NCBI RefSeq assembly: GCF_003386535.1
Contig: NZ_QTTN01000009.1
Coordinates: 147,566-211,565 of the forward strand
Direction of reading: 5' to 3'
DNA: 64,000 nt
DNA from: Paenibacillus taihuensis
GTDB lineage: Bacteria > Bacillota > Bacilli > Paenibacillales > Paenibacillaceae
In this document: positions 39,314-47,741 of the stretch, piece after piece
Layout: each line of letters begins with the position of its first letter
Numbering within the stretch: position 1 is the stretch's first letter
Notes under the pieces: generated by a model
Seen by the model: the letters and a program-made list of their open reading frames with translations, nothing else
The model's database searches: none
Told to the model about the DNA's origin: nothing
Made by a program: the position numbers and the translations under genes

Positions 39314-39363
39314 AAAGCCCATAACCTTCCGCTTAAGGCTTCGCGGCGCGGGTTGAGGGCTTT
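39314..39363 (+). terminator. Terminator after the LSm-like gene
   Basis: AAAGCCC (39314-39320) pairs with GGGCTTT (39357-39363), with a further ACC/GGT pair inside, ending in TTTTT. It lies 11 bp after the stop. Confidence 0.6.
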
Positions 39364-39459
39364 TTCATTGCACGCTGTCAGCGAGAGGAACAATCGACAG
39401 ACTGGTAAATTTTATTTAAAATATAGAGTGAATGAACATTGCGATCGGAGGGGATTGCT

Positions 39460-40788
39460 GTGGTTCTCCCTTACTCTATGCCTGCGATATATGGAACGGT
39501 TCGTCCGTCATGGGAGCCGATTCAGCCCGTCGAGCGGTACGCGCTATATCCCCGCTCGGGCCAAGGCTATATGTCACTGTTATCACAAAATGTGAGGAAA
39601 CAGGCGGCAGCATCGATTCCCGCACGAAACAGCGTGGGCAGCTTTACGCTCCCTAGGCAGGCGCGCGCCGTACTACAGGCCGCCGCGGACAGCTCGGCAG
39701 CTTGGCTTGCGCAGAGCAGCAAAGTAAGCGCAGCTTTGTCCGATATTCGAATGAAGAGCAAATCGGCATTCGAGCAGCGGACGGTGAATGTTGAAGGGAC
39801 AGGCAGTGCTCCTACCCAGGGCGATGCTGCTGCTGGTGCAGCTCGTACGGATTACAACGTCCAAGTCGCTTCGCTAGCGAGGTCGCAGCGCAATCAAGGC
39901 TACGAGCTGACCAAGAACGCACCATCCGTTATTAACCCTGACGTGCACCTATTCACGCTAAAGGCTGGCGGGCAGACTCGATCACTGTCTACGGTTATCA
40001 GACCCGGAGATACGAATGCGACGGCGCTCGGCCGGCTGCGTGACAGCATCAACAGCGCTAGGCTAGGCGGCGTTACCGCATCCGTGCAGGAAAATCAAAC
40101 GAACGGTACGGTTAAGCTTGTCGTGGATGCAGGAGGGATAGGAACGGAGCATGCTTTCTCGCTTCAAGATATGCGAGGCAGCATCATTTCTTCGAGCGGC
40201 GCAGATCGGGCTGCTGTAAAAGCCTCGAACATGAATGTTCTCGTAGACGGCAAAGCCTATGAATCTGACGATTCGAATGATATTGCGCTTCAGCAAGGCA
40301 AAGTGCGAATCTCGCTGGACGAAATGGCCGCGCCTGCTGATTTTACGATCAAGGTGCGAAATAATAACGAGGCACTGAGCGGTCAACTGCACGCTGTACT
40401 TAATGAAGTAAACACGCTGCAAGACACGTACAACGAATCAAGCTGCTTGAATCCGATGCTGAAACAGCGTGTGAATGACGTGCTGCGAAGCCCGGAGCTT
40501 GAGTCGATCGGCATCTCGCAGACGAAGGATGGCAAGTGGCAGGTCGATGACGAGAAGCTGAGCACGGCTATGGAGGCGGGACCGGACGAGGTCAGCCGGA
40601 TCATTAACGGACGTCACGGGCTTGCGGCAAAGCTGCAGCAGACGCTTGACGAGCTATCGGAGCTGCCGACGGAATCGCTGATCAGCACGAAGGCAAGCGG
40701 CTTTCAGTCATTTACGCTTTACCGCGCTTCTTCGAGCTCCTACTTACAACTTCCGCTCGGCGGATTGTTTGTCAATTCTTTTATGTAA
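39460..40788 (+). CDS. Orphan FliD-like protein (filament-cap related)
   Basis: The start is a GTG at 39460 with GGAGGGG six bases upstream, giving 442 residues. A helical N-terminus leads to DYNVQVASLARSQRNQGYEL, which matches the TVTVTQLA segment of FliD, and NATALGRLRDSINSARLGGV resembles the FliD motif DTLADIAAKIN. A helical C-terminus (LSGQLHAVLNEVNTLQDTYN ... VSRIINGRHGLAAKLQQTL) completes a FliD-type hairpin. FliD caps flagella, but no flagellar gene is near, and the N-terminal YGTVRPSWEPIQPVERYALY region is not FliD-like. The function is uncertain. Confidence 0.6.
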   Translation: MVLPYSMPAIYGTVRPSWEPIQPVERYALYPRSGQGYMSLLSQNVRKQAAASIPARNSVGSFTLPRQARAVLQAAADSSAAWLAQSSKVSAALSDIRMKSKSAFEQRTVNVEGTGSAPTQGDAAAGAARTDYNVQVASLARSQRNQGYELTKNAPSVINPDVHLFTLKAGGQTRSLSTVIRPGDTNATALGRLRDSINSARLGGVTASVQENQTNGTVKLVVDAGGIGTEHAFSLQDMRGSIISSSGADRAAVKASNMNVLVDGKAYESDDSNDIALQQGKVRISLDEMAAPADFTIKVRNNNEALSGQLHAVLNEVNTLQDTYNESSCLNPMLKQRVNDVLRSPELESIGISQTKDGKWQVDDEKLSTAMEAGPDEVSRIINGRHGLAAKLQQTLDELSELPTESLISTKASGFQSFTLYRASSSSYLQLPLGGLFVNSFM

Positions 40789-40811
40789 CGACTAGAATGC
40801 GAACCGTAATG

Positions 40812-40851
40812 AAGGCTGTCGCTGTTCCTAATGGAACCAGCGGCGGCCTTT
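40812..40851 (+). terminator. Terminator after the FliD-like gene
   Basis: AAGGC...CGCTG.TTCC pairs with GGAA.CAGCG...GCCTT around a TAAT loop, with T residues following. A few mismatches interrupt the stem. Confidence 0.6.
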
Positions 40852-40914
40852 CGTCGTTTACATGATCTTATTTTGTAGTTAACAACGGGCAAACAGTAGC
40901 ACGTTATTTTATTC

Positions 40915-40934
40915 ATGTGGGAACGGTCCCACAT
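40915..40934. promoter_or_regulatory. LacI-type operator (ATGTGGGAACGGTCCCACAT)
   Basis: Ten-base arms pair at nine of ten positions around a central CG, the classical LacI-family geometry. The site ends 24 bp ahead of the TTG start of the LacI gene at 40958, so it probably mediates autoregulation and control of the ABC operon. Confidence 0.7.
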
Positions 40935-40957
40935 CAACGCGGGAAGGGGCAGCAGGA

Positions 40958-41971
40958 TTGGACTATACGATTAAACAGATCGCACAGATGGCCGGTGTTT
41001 CCAAGTCCACCGTATCGAGAGTGATATCGGGGAACGGTTATACGAGTCCGGAAGTGCGCGGCAAAGTGCTTCAAATTATTGAAGAGTTGCAGTACAAGCC
41101 CAATGCGGTGGCCAGAGCAATGGTCTCGCAGCGGACGAACAACATCGGGGTCATCATCTACCGGAGGGATTATCCGATCGTCTCTCATCCTTTTTACGGG
41201 AAGATACTCGATGCCATCATCAAGACGGCCGCCAGCCTCAATTACTCGATCATCGTCACGACCGATTACGATCTGTCGGTGCGGGCCGCGGATTTCATGC
41301 TGGAGAAGCGTGTGGATGGACTCATTCTCATCAGCCGGTTTCATCAGAATGTGATCGACTATATCAAGCACTTCAATGTGCCTTACCTCATGGTGAACGG
41401 TTCAACGGATGTGGAAGGCGTGATCCATGTGGTCAATCAAGATGAAGCCGGAGGACGGCAGGCTGCTTCTTATCTGTGCGGCTTAGGACACCGGCGCATC
41501 TTCACGATTGCCGGTCCCCAGACGCATCGCAGCCACTATTTGAGATTGAAAGGCTTCAGCGAACAGAGGGAAGCAGAGGGCTTGCATCCTGATTCACAAT
41601 CGATTACCTATGCGGATTCCTCCACGTTTGATGAAGGCTACCGGATGATGCAAGACAACTGGCCGCTATTCGCCGCTGGACAATATACCGCCGTCTTCGC
41701 CACCAACGACACCCTTGCGCTCGGCGCGATGAAGTTTCTCATCGAGCATTCCGTGCGCGTTCCGGATGAAGTATCGGTCATGGGATTCGACGACGTTGAT
41801 CACGCTTCGATGTATTTCCCCTCTCTAACGACCGTCGCAGTCGAGAAAGAAGAGATGGGGAAAAAAGCGATGATCGTGCTCGATAAGCTTATCCGGCAGG
41901 AGCCCGTCATGCAGCAGGCTATTGAATTCGAACCGAAGCTGGTTCTTCGGAAGTCCACTTCAAGTAAATGA
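40958..41971 (+). CDS. LacI-family transcriptional regulator of the downstream ABC operon
   Basis: The 337-residue product starts at a TTG at 40958 with GGGAAGGGG upstream. The DNA-binding head reads YTIKQIAQMAGVSKSTVSRVIS, with the hinge helix YKPNAVARAMVSQ, and is followed by a sugar-binding-protein-like effector domain (about 60-335; MVNGSTDVEGVIHVVNQDEAGGRQAA). It lies 30 bp upstream of the permease gene in the same orientation, so it probably senses the imported solute or its product and represses the operon through the palindrome at 40915. Confidence 0.92.
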   Translation: MDYTIKQIAQMAGVSKSTVSRVISGNGYTSPEVRGKVLQIIEELQYKPNAVARAMVSQRTNNIGVIIYRRDYPIVSHPFYGKILDAIIKTAASLNYSIIVTTDYDLSVRAADFMLEKRVDGLILISRFHQNVIDYIKHFNVPYLMVNGSTDVEGVIHVVNQDEAGGRQAASYLCGLGHRRIFTIAGPQTHRSHYLRLKGFSEQREAEGLHPDSQSITYADSSTFDEGYRMMQDNWPLFAAGQYTAVFATNDTLALGAMKFLIEHSVRVPDEVSVMGFDDVDHASMYFPSLTTVAVEKEEMGKKAMIVLDKLIRQEPVMQQAIEFEPKLVLRKSTSSK

Positions 41972-42001
41972 TCCTCTTACGAAAGGAGAGCTGTAACTTT
42001 C

Positions 42002-42826
42002 ATGCGCTGGTATTTTAGAGCCGTAGGGGCTAAACGAATTATCGCCTTCATCGTTCTTGCTTTGTTCGTCATATTCTTTCTGGGGCCATTATTGAATCTG
42101 CTTATTCTCGCCTTTACCGGTAGATGGAACTATCCTGACGTTCTCCCCCATGAGTGGTCGCTGAAATGGTGGACGTTCGTCTTCCAGCAGGAGGACATCG
42201 CGAATTCAATGGGGCTGTCCTTCCTGATTGCTGCAATTGTTACAGGCTTGTCAATCGTGCTCTGCATTCCTGCTGCTTATGCGTTTGCCAGGATACGGTT
42301 TCCGCTAAGCCGCTTCTTCTTGTTCTCATTCCTGCTGACGCATGCTTTTCCGAAGATGGGGCTTTATGTATCGATTGCCGTGCTCTTCTACAAGCTCGGG
42401 CTAATGAATACGCTGGCTGGCGTCGTGCTGATCCATATGATTAACGTGCTCATGTACATGACCTGGATTCCGACGGCTTCCTTCCGCAACATTCATGCTG
42501 CTCAAGAAGAATCCGCTCGTGACGTAGGCGCAGGACCGTTTCTCGTCTTCCGCCGCATCACGCTCCCGATGGCGATGCCCGGCATCTTGGTCGCTTCGAT
42601 CTTTACCTTTCTGAACTCGCTGGATGAAGCGCAAGGCACGTTCCTCGTCGGTATTCCGAATTACAAAACGATGCCGATCGTCATGTACTCCATCATTAGC
42701 GATTATCCGGCTTATGCAGGCGCTGTATTCTCGATCATTCTGACGGCACCTACCGTCATTCTGCTGCTTGCCGCGCAGCGGTTCGTCAGTGCGGACGTCA
42801 TGGCGAGCGGCTTCCAGGTCAAATAA
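42002..42826 (+). CDS. ABC transporter permease (PotC/PhnV-type)
   Basis: The 274-residue product has six membrane helices and the EAA motif EESARDVGAGPFLVFRRITLPMAMPG. It resembles permeases of spermidine/putrescine-, iron- and phosphonate-type importers rather than CUT1 sugar transporters. It lies between the LacI gene and the ATPase gene (11-bp gap) and pairs with the permease at 45102. The substrate is discussed under the GDPD-like gene. Confidence 0.88.
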   Translation: MRWYFRAVGAKRIIAFIVLALFVIFFLGPLLNLLILAFTGRWNYPDVLPHEWSLKWWTFVFQQEDIANSMGLSFLIAAIVTGLSIVLCIPAAYAFARIRFPLSRFFLFSFLLTHAFPKMGLYVSIAVLFYKLGLMNTLAGVVLIHMINVLMYMTWIPTASFRNIHAAQEESARDVGAGPFLVFRRITLPMAMPGILVASIFTFLNSLDEAQGTFLVGIPNYKTMPIVMYSIISDYPAYAGAVFSIILTAPTVILLLAAQRFVSADVMASGFQVK

Positions 42827-42837
42827 AGGAGGACATC

Positions 42838-43866
42838 ATGAGCATTCAATTATCGATTCGGCAGTTGAAGAAACGGTACAAGACCGGAGACGGCGTCTCC
42901 GATATCTCGCTCGATATTCGCAAAGGCGAGCTCATTACTTTATTAGGTCCGTCCGGCTGCGGCAAGACGACCGTGCTGCGCAGCATTGGAGGGTTTCTCG
43001 ATCCGGACGCCGGCGACATCCTGATTGAAGGCAAGAGCGTGCTCGGCTCGCCGCCCGAGAAGCGGCCGACGTCGATGGTATTCCAAAGCTATAATCTATG
43101 GCCGCATATGACGGTCTACGATAACCTCGCATTCGGCTTGAAAATTAGAAAGATGTCCAAGCCTGCCATCAAACAAGCCATCTCCGAGGTCCTTGAGCTC
43201 GTTCGGCTGCCCGGCATGGAGAAGAAGTATCCCGGACAGCTCTCCGGCGGACAGCAGCAGCGTGTTGCCGTCGCAAGATCCTTGCTATTGAAGCCGGCCG
43301 TATTGCTGCTCGACGAGCCCTTCTCCGCGCTGGACGCGAAGCTGCGGCATGAGATGCGGGAAGAACTGCGGGAAATTCAGGCCGACTCCGGTCTTACGAT
43401 GGTTTTCGTTACCCATGACCAAGAGGAGGCGCTCTCGATTTCCGATCGCATCGTCGTCATGAACAAAGGAAACATCGAACAAATCGCTTCGCCGCAGGAC
43501 ATTTACGATCATCCCGAGACGCTGTTTGTCGCGCAATTTATAGGAAAAATGAACTTCGTGAAGGGGGTGGCAGACGATCGAATAAGGATAGGCGGGCTGA
43601 GTTTTCCAAATGCACAAGCACATTCAGGGCCTGTAAGCATTGCAATTCGTCCGGAGGACGTCATTCTGAATGATGCAGAAGGACAAGGAATTCCAGGAAT
43701 CCTGAAGCAGATTATGGTGTTGGGTCATTATGCGGAAGTATCTGTCGAACTTGGCGACCACGGCACGATTCGCGGCTTCCAACCACGTGAAGCCGTAAAG
43801 TCCTTGCAGCCAGGGCAGAAGGTTACAGTCCATTTTGCGAAAGTATTAACTTACTCAGAAGGTTAA
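42838..43866 (+). CDS. ABC transporter ATP-binding protein (PotA/UgpC-type)
   Basis: The 342-residue product has Walker A GPSGCGKTTVLR, Q-loop FQSYNLWPH, signature LSGGQQQRVAVARSL, Walker B VLLLDEPFSALD and the H-loop His in THDQEEA. A C-terminal TOBE/MOP-like regulatory domain (about 240-340) follows. It drives the importer formed by the flanking permeases. The start has AGGAGG seven bases upstream. Confidence 0.95.
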   Translation: MSIQLSIRQLKKRYKTGDGVSDISLDIRKGELITLLGPSGCGKTTVLRSIGGFLDPDAGDILIEGKSVLGSPPEKRPTSMVFQSYNLWPHMTVYDNLAFGLKIRKMSKPAIKQAISEVLELVRLPGMEKKYPGQLSGGQQQRVAVARSLLLKPAVLLLDEPFSALDAKLRHEMREELREIQADSGLTMVFVTHDQEEALSISDRIVVMNKGNIEQIASPQDIYDHPETLFVAQFIGKMNFVKGVADDRIRIGGLSFPNAQAHSGPVSIAIRPEDVILNDAEGQGIPGILKQIMVLGHYAEVSVELGDHGTIRGFQPREAVKSLQPGQKVTVHFAKVLTYSEG

Positions 43867-43893
43867 AAGAGAAACCACTAGGAGGAAGAAACC

Positions 43894-45105
43894 ATGCTTA
43901 GAAAGAAAACAACTGTATCGCTATTATCTACTGCTCTTGCATCTGCGCTAATCCTTACAGGATGCGGCTCATCGGGCACCAATGAAAGCTCCGCCAATAC
44001 CGCGGCTAATTCGGCAGCGGGCACGGCAACGAATGCTTCACCGAATGGAGCGGCGACTAACGCGAACGCGAAGCCTGTTGAATTCAACTTCTACTTCACC
44101 GGTTCGCAGAACGTAAAGGAACTGTGGGATACGATCATTCCTGCATTCGAGAAACAGTCGCCTGACGTGAAAGTGAACGAGGTTTACATCCCTTCCGGCA
44201 CTGGCGCGCAGCCTACGATCGATCGTATTCTTGCTGCCAAGCAAGCGGGCAAAGGCTCAGGCGATATCGACTTGTACGAAGATGGCTTGTCCGTTGTTAC
44301 GCAAGGACAGAAGGACGACCTCTGGGAAACGCTCGGCACGGATAAAATCGCAAACCTGAGCAACGTCGATCCGCAAACGATGAAAGATGTCTCGAACCTT
44401 GCCGTTCCTTATCGTTCGTCTGCCGTTGTACTCGCTTATAATAGCGACAAAGTAAAGACGCCTCCGACAACGCTTGATGCTCTTTACGATTGGATCAAAG
44501 GCAACCCAGGCAAATTTGCTTATAACGACCCGTCCACAGGCGGGGCCGGCAATTCTTTCGTTGTGACATCCATCTACAAGTCCCTTCCTGAGGCGGCGAT
44601 TCACGAGTCCGATCCAAGCATTGAGAAGCAATGGGATCAAGGTTTTGCGCTGTTGAAAGAATTGAACAAGAGCGTATACGGCAACGGTATTTATCCGAAG
44701 AAAAACCAAGGCACGCTTGATTTGCTCGCCAATGGCGAAGTCGACATGATCCCGGCTTGGTCCGACATGGTGCTTGAACAAGTTTCAAAAGGACTGCTGC
44801 CCGAAACGACGAAGATGACACAGCTGACGCCCGGATTCAATGGCGGCCCAACATATTTGCTGGTACCTAAGCTTTCCGAGAAGAAGGATGCCGTCTATAA
44901 ATTCTTGAATTACGTTATGTCGCCTGACGCGCAGTCCGTCGTCGTGAACAAAATGCATGGCTTCCCAGGCATCGAGCTTTCCAACATGCCGCAAGACATT
45001 CAAGATTCGTTCAAAGGCGTAGCTGAAGGCTTCCGTTCCTTCAACATCGGCGAATTGGGCGATGATATCAACAAACGCTGGCAAAGCGACGTTGCTGCGC
45101 AATGA
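43894..45105 (+). CDS. Extracellular solute-binding lipoprotein (spermidine/Fe/phosphonate-type)
   Basis: The 403-residue product has a lipoprotein signal (lipobox LTGC, Cys about 24), an Asn/Ala/Thr-rich linker (about 28-60) and a type II periplasmic-binding fold (FNFYFTGSQNVKELWDTIIP, APTIDRILAAKQAGKG-like segment, IPAWSDMVLEQ). The family 1/AfuA-type features suggest small anionic or cationic ligands. The start has AGGAGG eight bases upstream. The stop overlaps the next permease start by 4 bp. Confidence 0.92.
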   Translation: MLRKKTTVSLLSTALASALILTGCGSSGTNESSANTAANSAAGTATNASPNGAATNANAKPVEFNFYFTGSQNVKELWDTIIPAFEKQSPDVKVNEVYIPSGTGAQPTIDRILAAKQAGKGSGDIDLYEDGLSVVTQGQKDDLWETLGTDKIANLSNVDPQTMKDVSNLAVPYRSSAVVLAYNSDKVKTPPTTLDALYDWIKGNPGKFAYNDPSTGGAGNSFVVTSIYKSLPEAAIHESDPSIEKQWDQGFALLKELNKSVYGNGIYPKKNQGTLDLLANGEVDMIPAWSDMVLEQVSKGLLPETTKMTQLTPGFNGGPTYLLVPKLSEKKDAVYKFLNYVMSPDAQSVVVNKMHGFPGIELSNMPQDIQDSFKGVAEGFRSFNIGELGDDINKRWQSDVAAQ

Positions 45106-45956
45106 GCAAAAAAATGAAAATGGGGGTTCTGGGATTACTTCTCGTAACCCCCTCTTTCCTGGTGCTGCTCGTCATTGTCGTCCTGCCGATCGTGCTATCC
45201 TTCAAAGAAAGCTTGAAGAACAAGTCCGGCGGCTATGATTTGTCCAATTACGAATATTTGTTCACCGACAAGCTGATGCGCTCGAACATTATTTTCACCC
45301 TTGAAGTGACCGTCATTTCTTGCGTGCTTGTGCTTATCATCAGCTATGCATTGGCGGCGTTCATGCGCTTCAGCCAGGGGATGGCCGTACGGTGGATCAA
45401 ACGGCTGTATATGATCCCTCTCTTCATACCGTCCGTAATCGCCACCTACGGATTAATTCAGCTGCTGGGCAACCATGGCTGGGCGAACCGGCTGCTGCTT
45501 GCCGCGCATATGGGGCAGCTGCCGCGCATTATTTTCGATATCAAAGGCATCATTATCGCAAGTCTGTGGTTCAATATTCCGTTCACGACGATGCTGCTTG
45601 GCTCCGCGCTGACGGCTATTCCGAACTCCATCGTCGAGAGTGCCAAGGATGTCGGCGCCGGCAGGCTGCAAATCTTCTTCCGGTTTATTCTGCCTATGAC
45701 GTACAAGACGTTGCTCGTCGCTGTAACCTTTGTCTTCATGGGCGTTATCGGTTCTTTCACCGCTCCGTTCCTGCTCGGCCCCAATGCGCCGCAGATGCTC
45801 GGCGTGTCCATGGAGCAAGTGTTCAGTGTATTCCATGAGAAAGAACAAGCTGCGGCTCTTGCTTTCTTTACGTTCCTGCTTTGTTCAGGTCTAGGCTACT
45901 TCTACATTCGAAGCATGATCGCCGAAGAAAGTGTGAAGAACGCATTACTCGGTTGA
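45102..45956 (+). CDS. ABC transporter permease (PotB/PhnU-type)
   Basis: The 284-residue product has six helices and an EAA-like motif, ESAKDVGAGRLQIFFRFILPMT. It overlaps the binding-protein gene by 4 bp (ATGA) and forms a heterodimeric channel with the permease at 42002. The operon order permease-ATPase-binding protein-permease is less common than binding protein first. Confidence 0.9.
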   Translation: MSKKMKMGVLGLLLVTPSFLVLLVIVVLPIVLSFKESLKNKSGGYDLSNYEYLFTDKLMRSNIIFTLEVTVISCVLVLIISYALAAFMRFSQGMAVRWIKRLYMIPLFIPSVIATYGLIQLLGNHGWANRLLLAAHMGQLPRIIFDIKGIIIASLWFNIPFTTMLLGSALTAIPNSIVESAKDVGAGRLQIFFRFILPMTYKTLLVAVTFVFMGVIGSFTAPFLLGPNAPQMLGVSMEQVFSVFHEKEQAAALAFFTFLLCSGLGYFYIRSMIAEESVKNALLG

Positions 45957-45975
45957 TGAAAGAGGCTGATTCCCT

Positions 45976-46743
45976 ATGTCCAAACGATTTCCCTTCATTA
46001 CTGCCCATAGCGGGAGCATGAACACGATTGATCATACGCTGCCGTCTATCATGACGGCGCTGCAAATCGGAGCCGATATCGTGGAAGAGGATATTCGGAT
46101 AACGAAAGACGGCGTTCTCGTGCTGGCTCATGACGATCTCTTAATGATGAACGAAGGCGTGGAATGCTCTGTTTCCGGTATGAACTATGACGAGTTAAGC
46201 CCATTCAGCTTTCAAGGTACGCACGGGGCTGGCAGCCGAGAGTTCCGGATATGTAAGCTCGAGGACATGCTCCAGTTGATACGGCCTACAGGCCAAATCG
46301 CGAATTTAGATATTAAGGCGAGTGAATGCATTGCGCCTGTGTCTGCCCTGCTGCGAAAGCTAGAAATGACGGAGCAAGCTTTCCTTTCCGGATGCGGACT
46401 GGAGTTGGCCATGTTTGTGCAGCAAACAGATCCGGAGCTGCGAAAATTGTTGAATGTCGATACGGAGCTGTTCCGTTCGATGCCTTATGAACACGCGGCG
46501 GATCAGATCTGCCGGGATGCGCTTGCTGCTGGCTGCGTTGGCATCAATATCAATTATCATTTTGTTCGCGAGGAGCTTCTCGCTTATGCCTCATCCCTTC
46601 AATTGCCGGTGTATGTGTGGACCGTTAATGAAGAAGACCAAATGCACAAATTCATTGATTGGGGCGTTGCATCCATTACGACCCGCAATTTGCAAGCACT
46701 CGTAGATATTAAACGACGTATGCTAGGAGCGCTATATGATTGA
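45976..46743 (+). CDS. Glycerophosphodiester phosphodiesterase-like protein with altered active site
   Basis: The 255-residue product has the GDPD TIM-barrel: the first motif reads ITAHSGSMNT where the family usually has AHRG...ENT; the second, GADIVEEDIRITKDGVLVLAHDD, keeps the Glu-x-Asp metal ligands and the second catalytic His. The first His is kept, but the phosphate-contacting Arg is Ser and the Glu of ENT is Met. GDPD enzymes release glycerol-3-phosphate from glycerophosphodiesters. As the fifth gene of the ABC operon it should process the imported solute, perhaps not a standard glycerophosphodiester. It overlaps the next gene by 8 bp. Confidence 0.8.
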   Translation: MSKRFPFITAHSGSMNTIDHTLPSIMTALQIGADIVEEDIRITKDGVLVLAHDDLLMMNEGVECSVSGMNYDELSPFSFQGTHGAGSREFRICKLEDMLQLIRPTGQIANLDIKASECIAPVSALLRKLEMTEQAFLSGCGLELAMFVQQTDPELRKLLNVDTELFRSMPYEHAADQICRDALAAGCVGININYHFVREELLAYASSLQLPVYVWTVNEEDQMHKFIDWGVASITTRNLQALVDIKRRMLGALYD

Positions 46744-47665
46744 AATTTACGCGGGTGAATTCCGCACGGTCAGCGAAGCACTATCCGAGAAACTGCTGAA
46801 TGGGGAATTAGCCGCGGACAGCAGCTATTTTCAGGCAGTCCTGCCGATTCTGCAGCTATTAGGAGAGACTTGTCCCGAGCGGCCCGAGTTTAGTGCCTGG
46901 TATGCGGAGTTTCTGCACCTCGACGGCAATTTGCGCCGTGCAGGCGAAGCTTACAGACGCTTGCTGCAGGCCGTCCCGCCGGAAGCGCCGAGCGATCATG
47001 AAATCAGCTTGATGCGCAAGTTTTGCCCGCTGCTGCTGACGAACCCGCTGGAATATTTCCCGCTCAAAGACGTCGCAGTCGTGCACCATCCGGTGAAGCC
47101 GCTCATCGGCTATCACTTGTTCTGGGAAGACGACTACGACTTCCCAGACGATTACGAGCCTTGCGATCATGAAGAGATTTGGGTGGAATATGATCCGCAG
47201 ACGGAAACCGTGACGCGTGTCCTCTCGTTCTTTCACAGCAGAGTCATTGCGTCTGAAGCGGCAATTGCGGAAGCACACGAGAACGGCGGCCGGCCGATTA
47301 TCCGCGTTGAATGGGGCAAGCATGGCTCGCTGCTGAAAGGCTGGGAGGAAATGTGCATTCCGCTGACTGATCAATCGATCATGGAGTGGATGAAGACCGC
47401 CTACGAGAGCATGCGAGCAGGCGGACGCCTCCCTGGTCATCCATTGAAACGGCATTGGCCTAACCGGTTTGATAGGAACTTCGAGGACTATATCGATTTC
47501 TCCGTCCCTGTCGACCCGCTGAACTTCTTGCACATGAAGCCGCTGTTCTTCAAGTCGTTATGTGTCAATGCAGTTCTCTACACCGAAGGGCTTCCTTACA
47601 ATTTCCATCCGAAAATGGAATGGCCGGAGCGGTTTGGGGCGGCTGTGCGGGGAAGCTTGGTTTAA
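46736..47665 (+). CDS. Unknown protein translationally coupled to the GDPD-like gene
   Basis: The 309-residue soluble product starts within the end of the GDPD-like gene (8-bp overlap), with AGGAG six bases upstream. The first 110 residues are helical and TPR-like (SAWYAEFLHLDGNLRRAGEA, YRRLLQAVPPEAP). The rest is rich in His, Asp, Glu and aromatic residues: VVHHPVKPLIGYHLFWEDDY, CDHEEIWVEYD, GRPIIRVEWGKHGS. That pattern hints at a metal site and faintly recalls Vps62/NPP1-like proteins, but I cannot assign a family. A terminator follows. It probably acts on the same imported compound. Confidence 0.6.
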   Translation: MIEIYAGEFRTVSEALSEKLLNGELAADSSYFQAVLPILQLLGETCPERPEFSAWYAEFLHLDGNLRRAGEAYRRLLQAVPPEAPSDHEISLMRKFCPLLLTNPLEYFPLKDVAVVHHPVKPLIGYHLFWEDDYDFPDDYEPCDHEEIWVEYDPQTETVTRVLSFFHSRVIASEAAIAEAHENGGRPIIRVEWGKHGSLLKGWEEMCIPLTDQSIMEWMKTAYESMRAGGRLPGHPLKRHWPNRFDRNFEDYIDFSVPVDPLNFLHMKPLFFKSLCVNAVLYTEGLPYNFHPKMEWPERFGAAVRGSLV

Positions 47666-47681
47666 TGATAGGCTCAAAATA

Positions 47682-47713
47682 AAACCCGCTCTCGGAGACT
47701 GATGAGCGGGTTT
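47682..47713. terminator. Bidirectional terminator between the ABC operon and moeA
   Basis: AAACCCGCTC (47682-47691) pairs perfectly with GAGCGGGTTT (47704-47713), with A and T runs on either side. Confidence 0.88.
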
Positions 47714-47741
47714 GTTTATTTTTATAAGAGGAACACATTGA

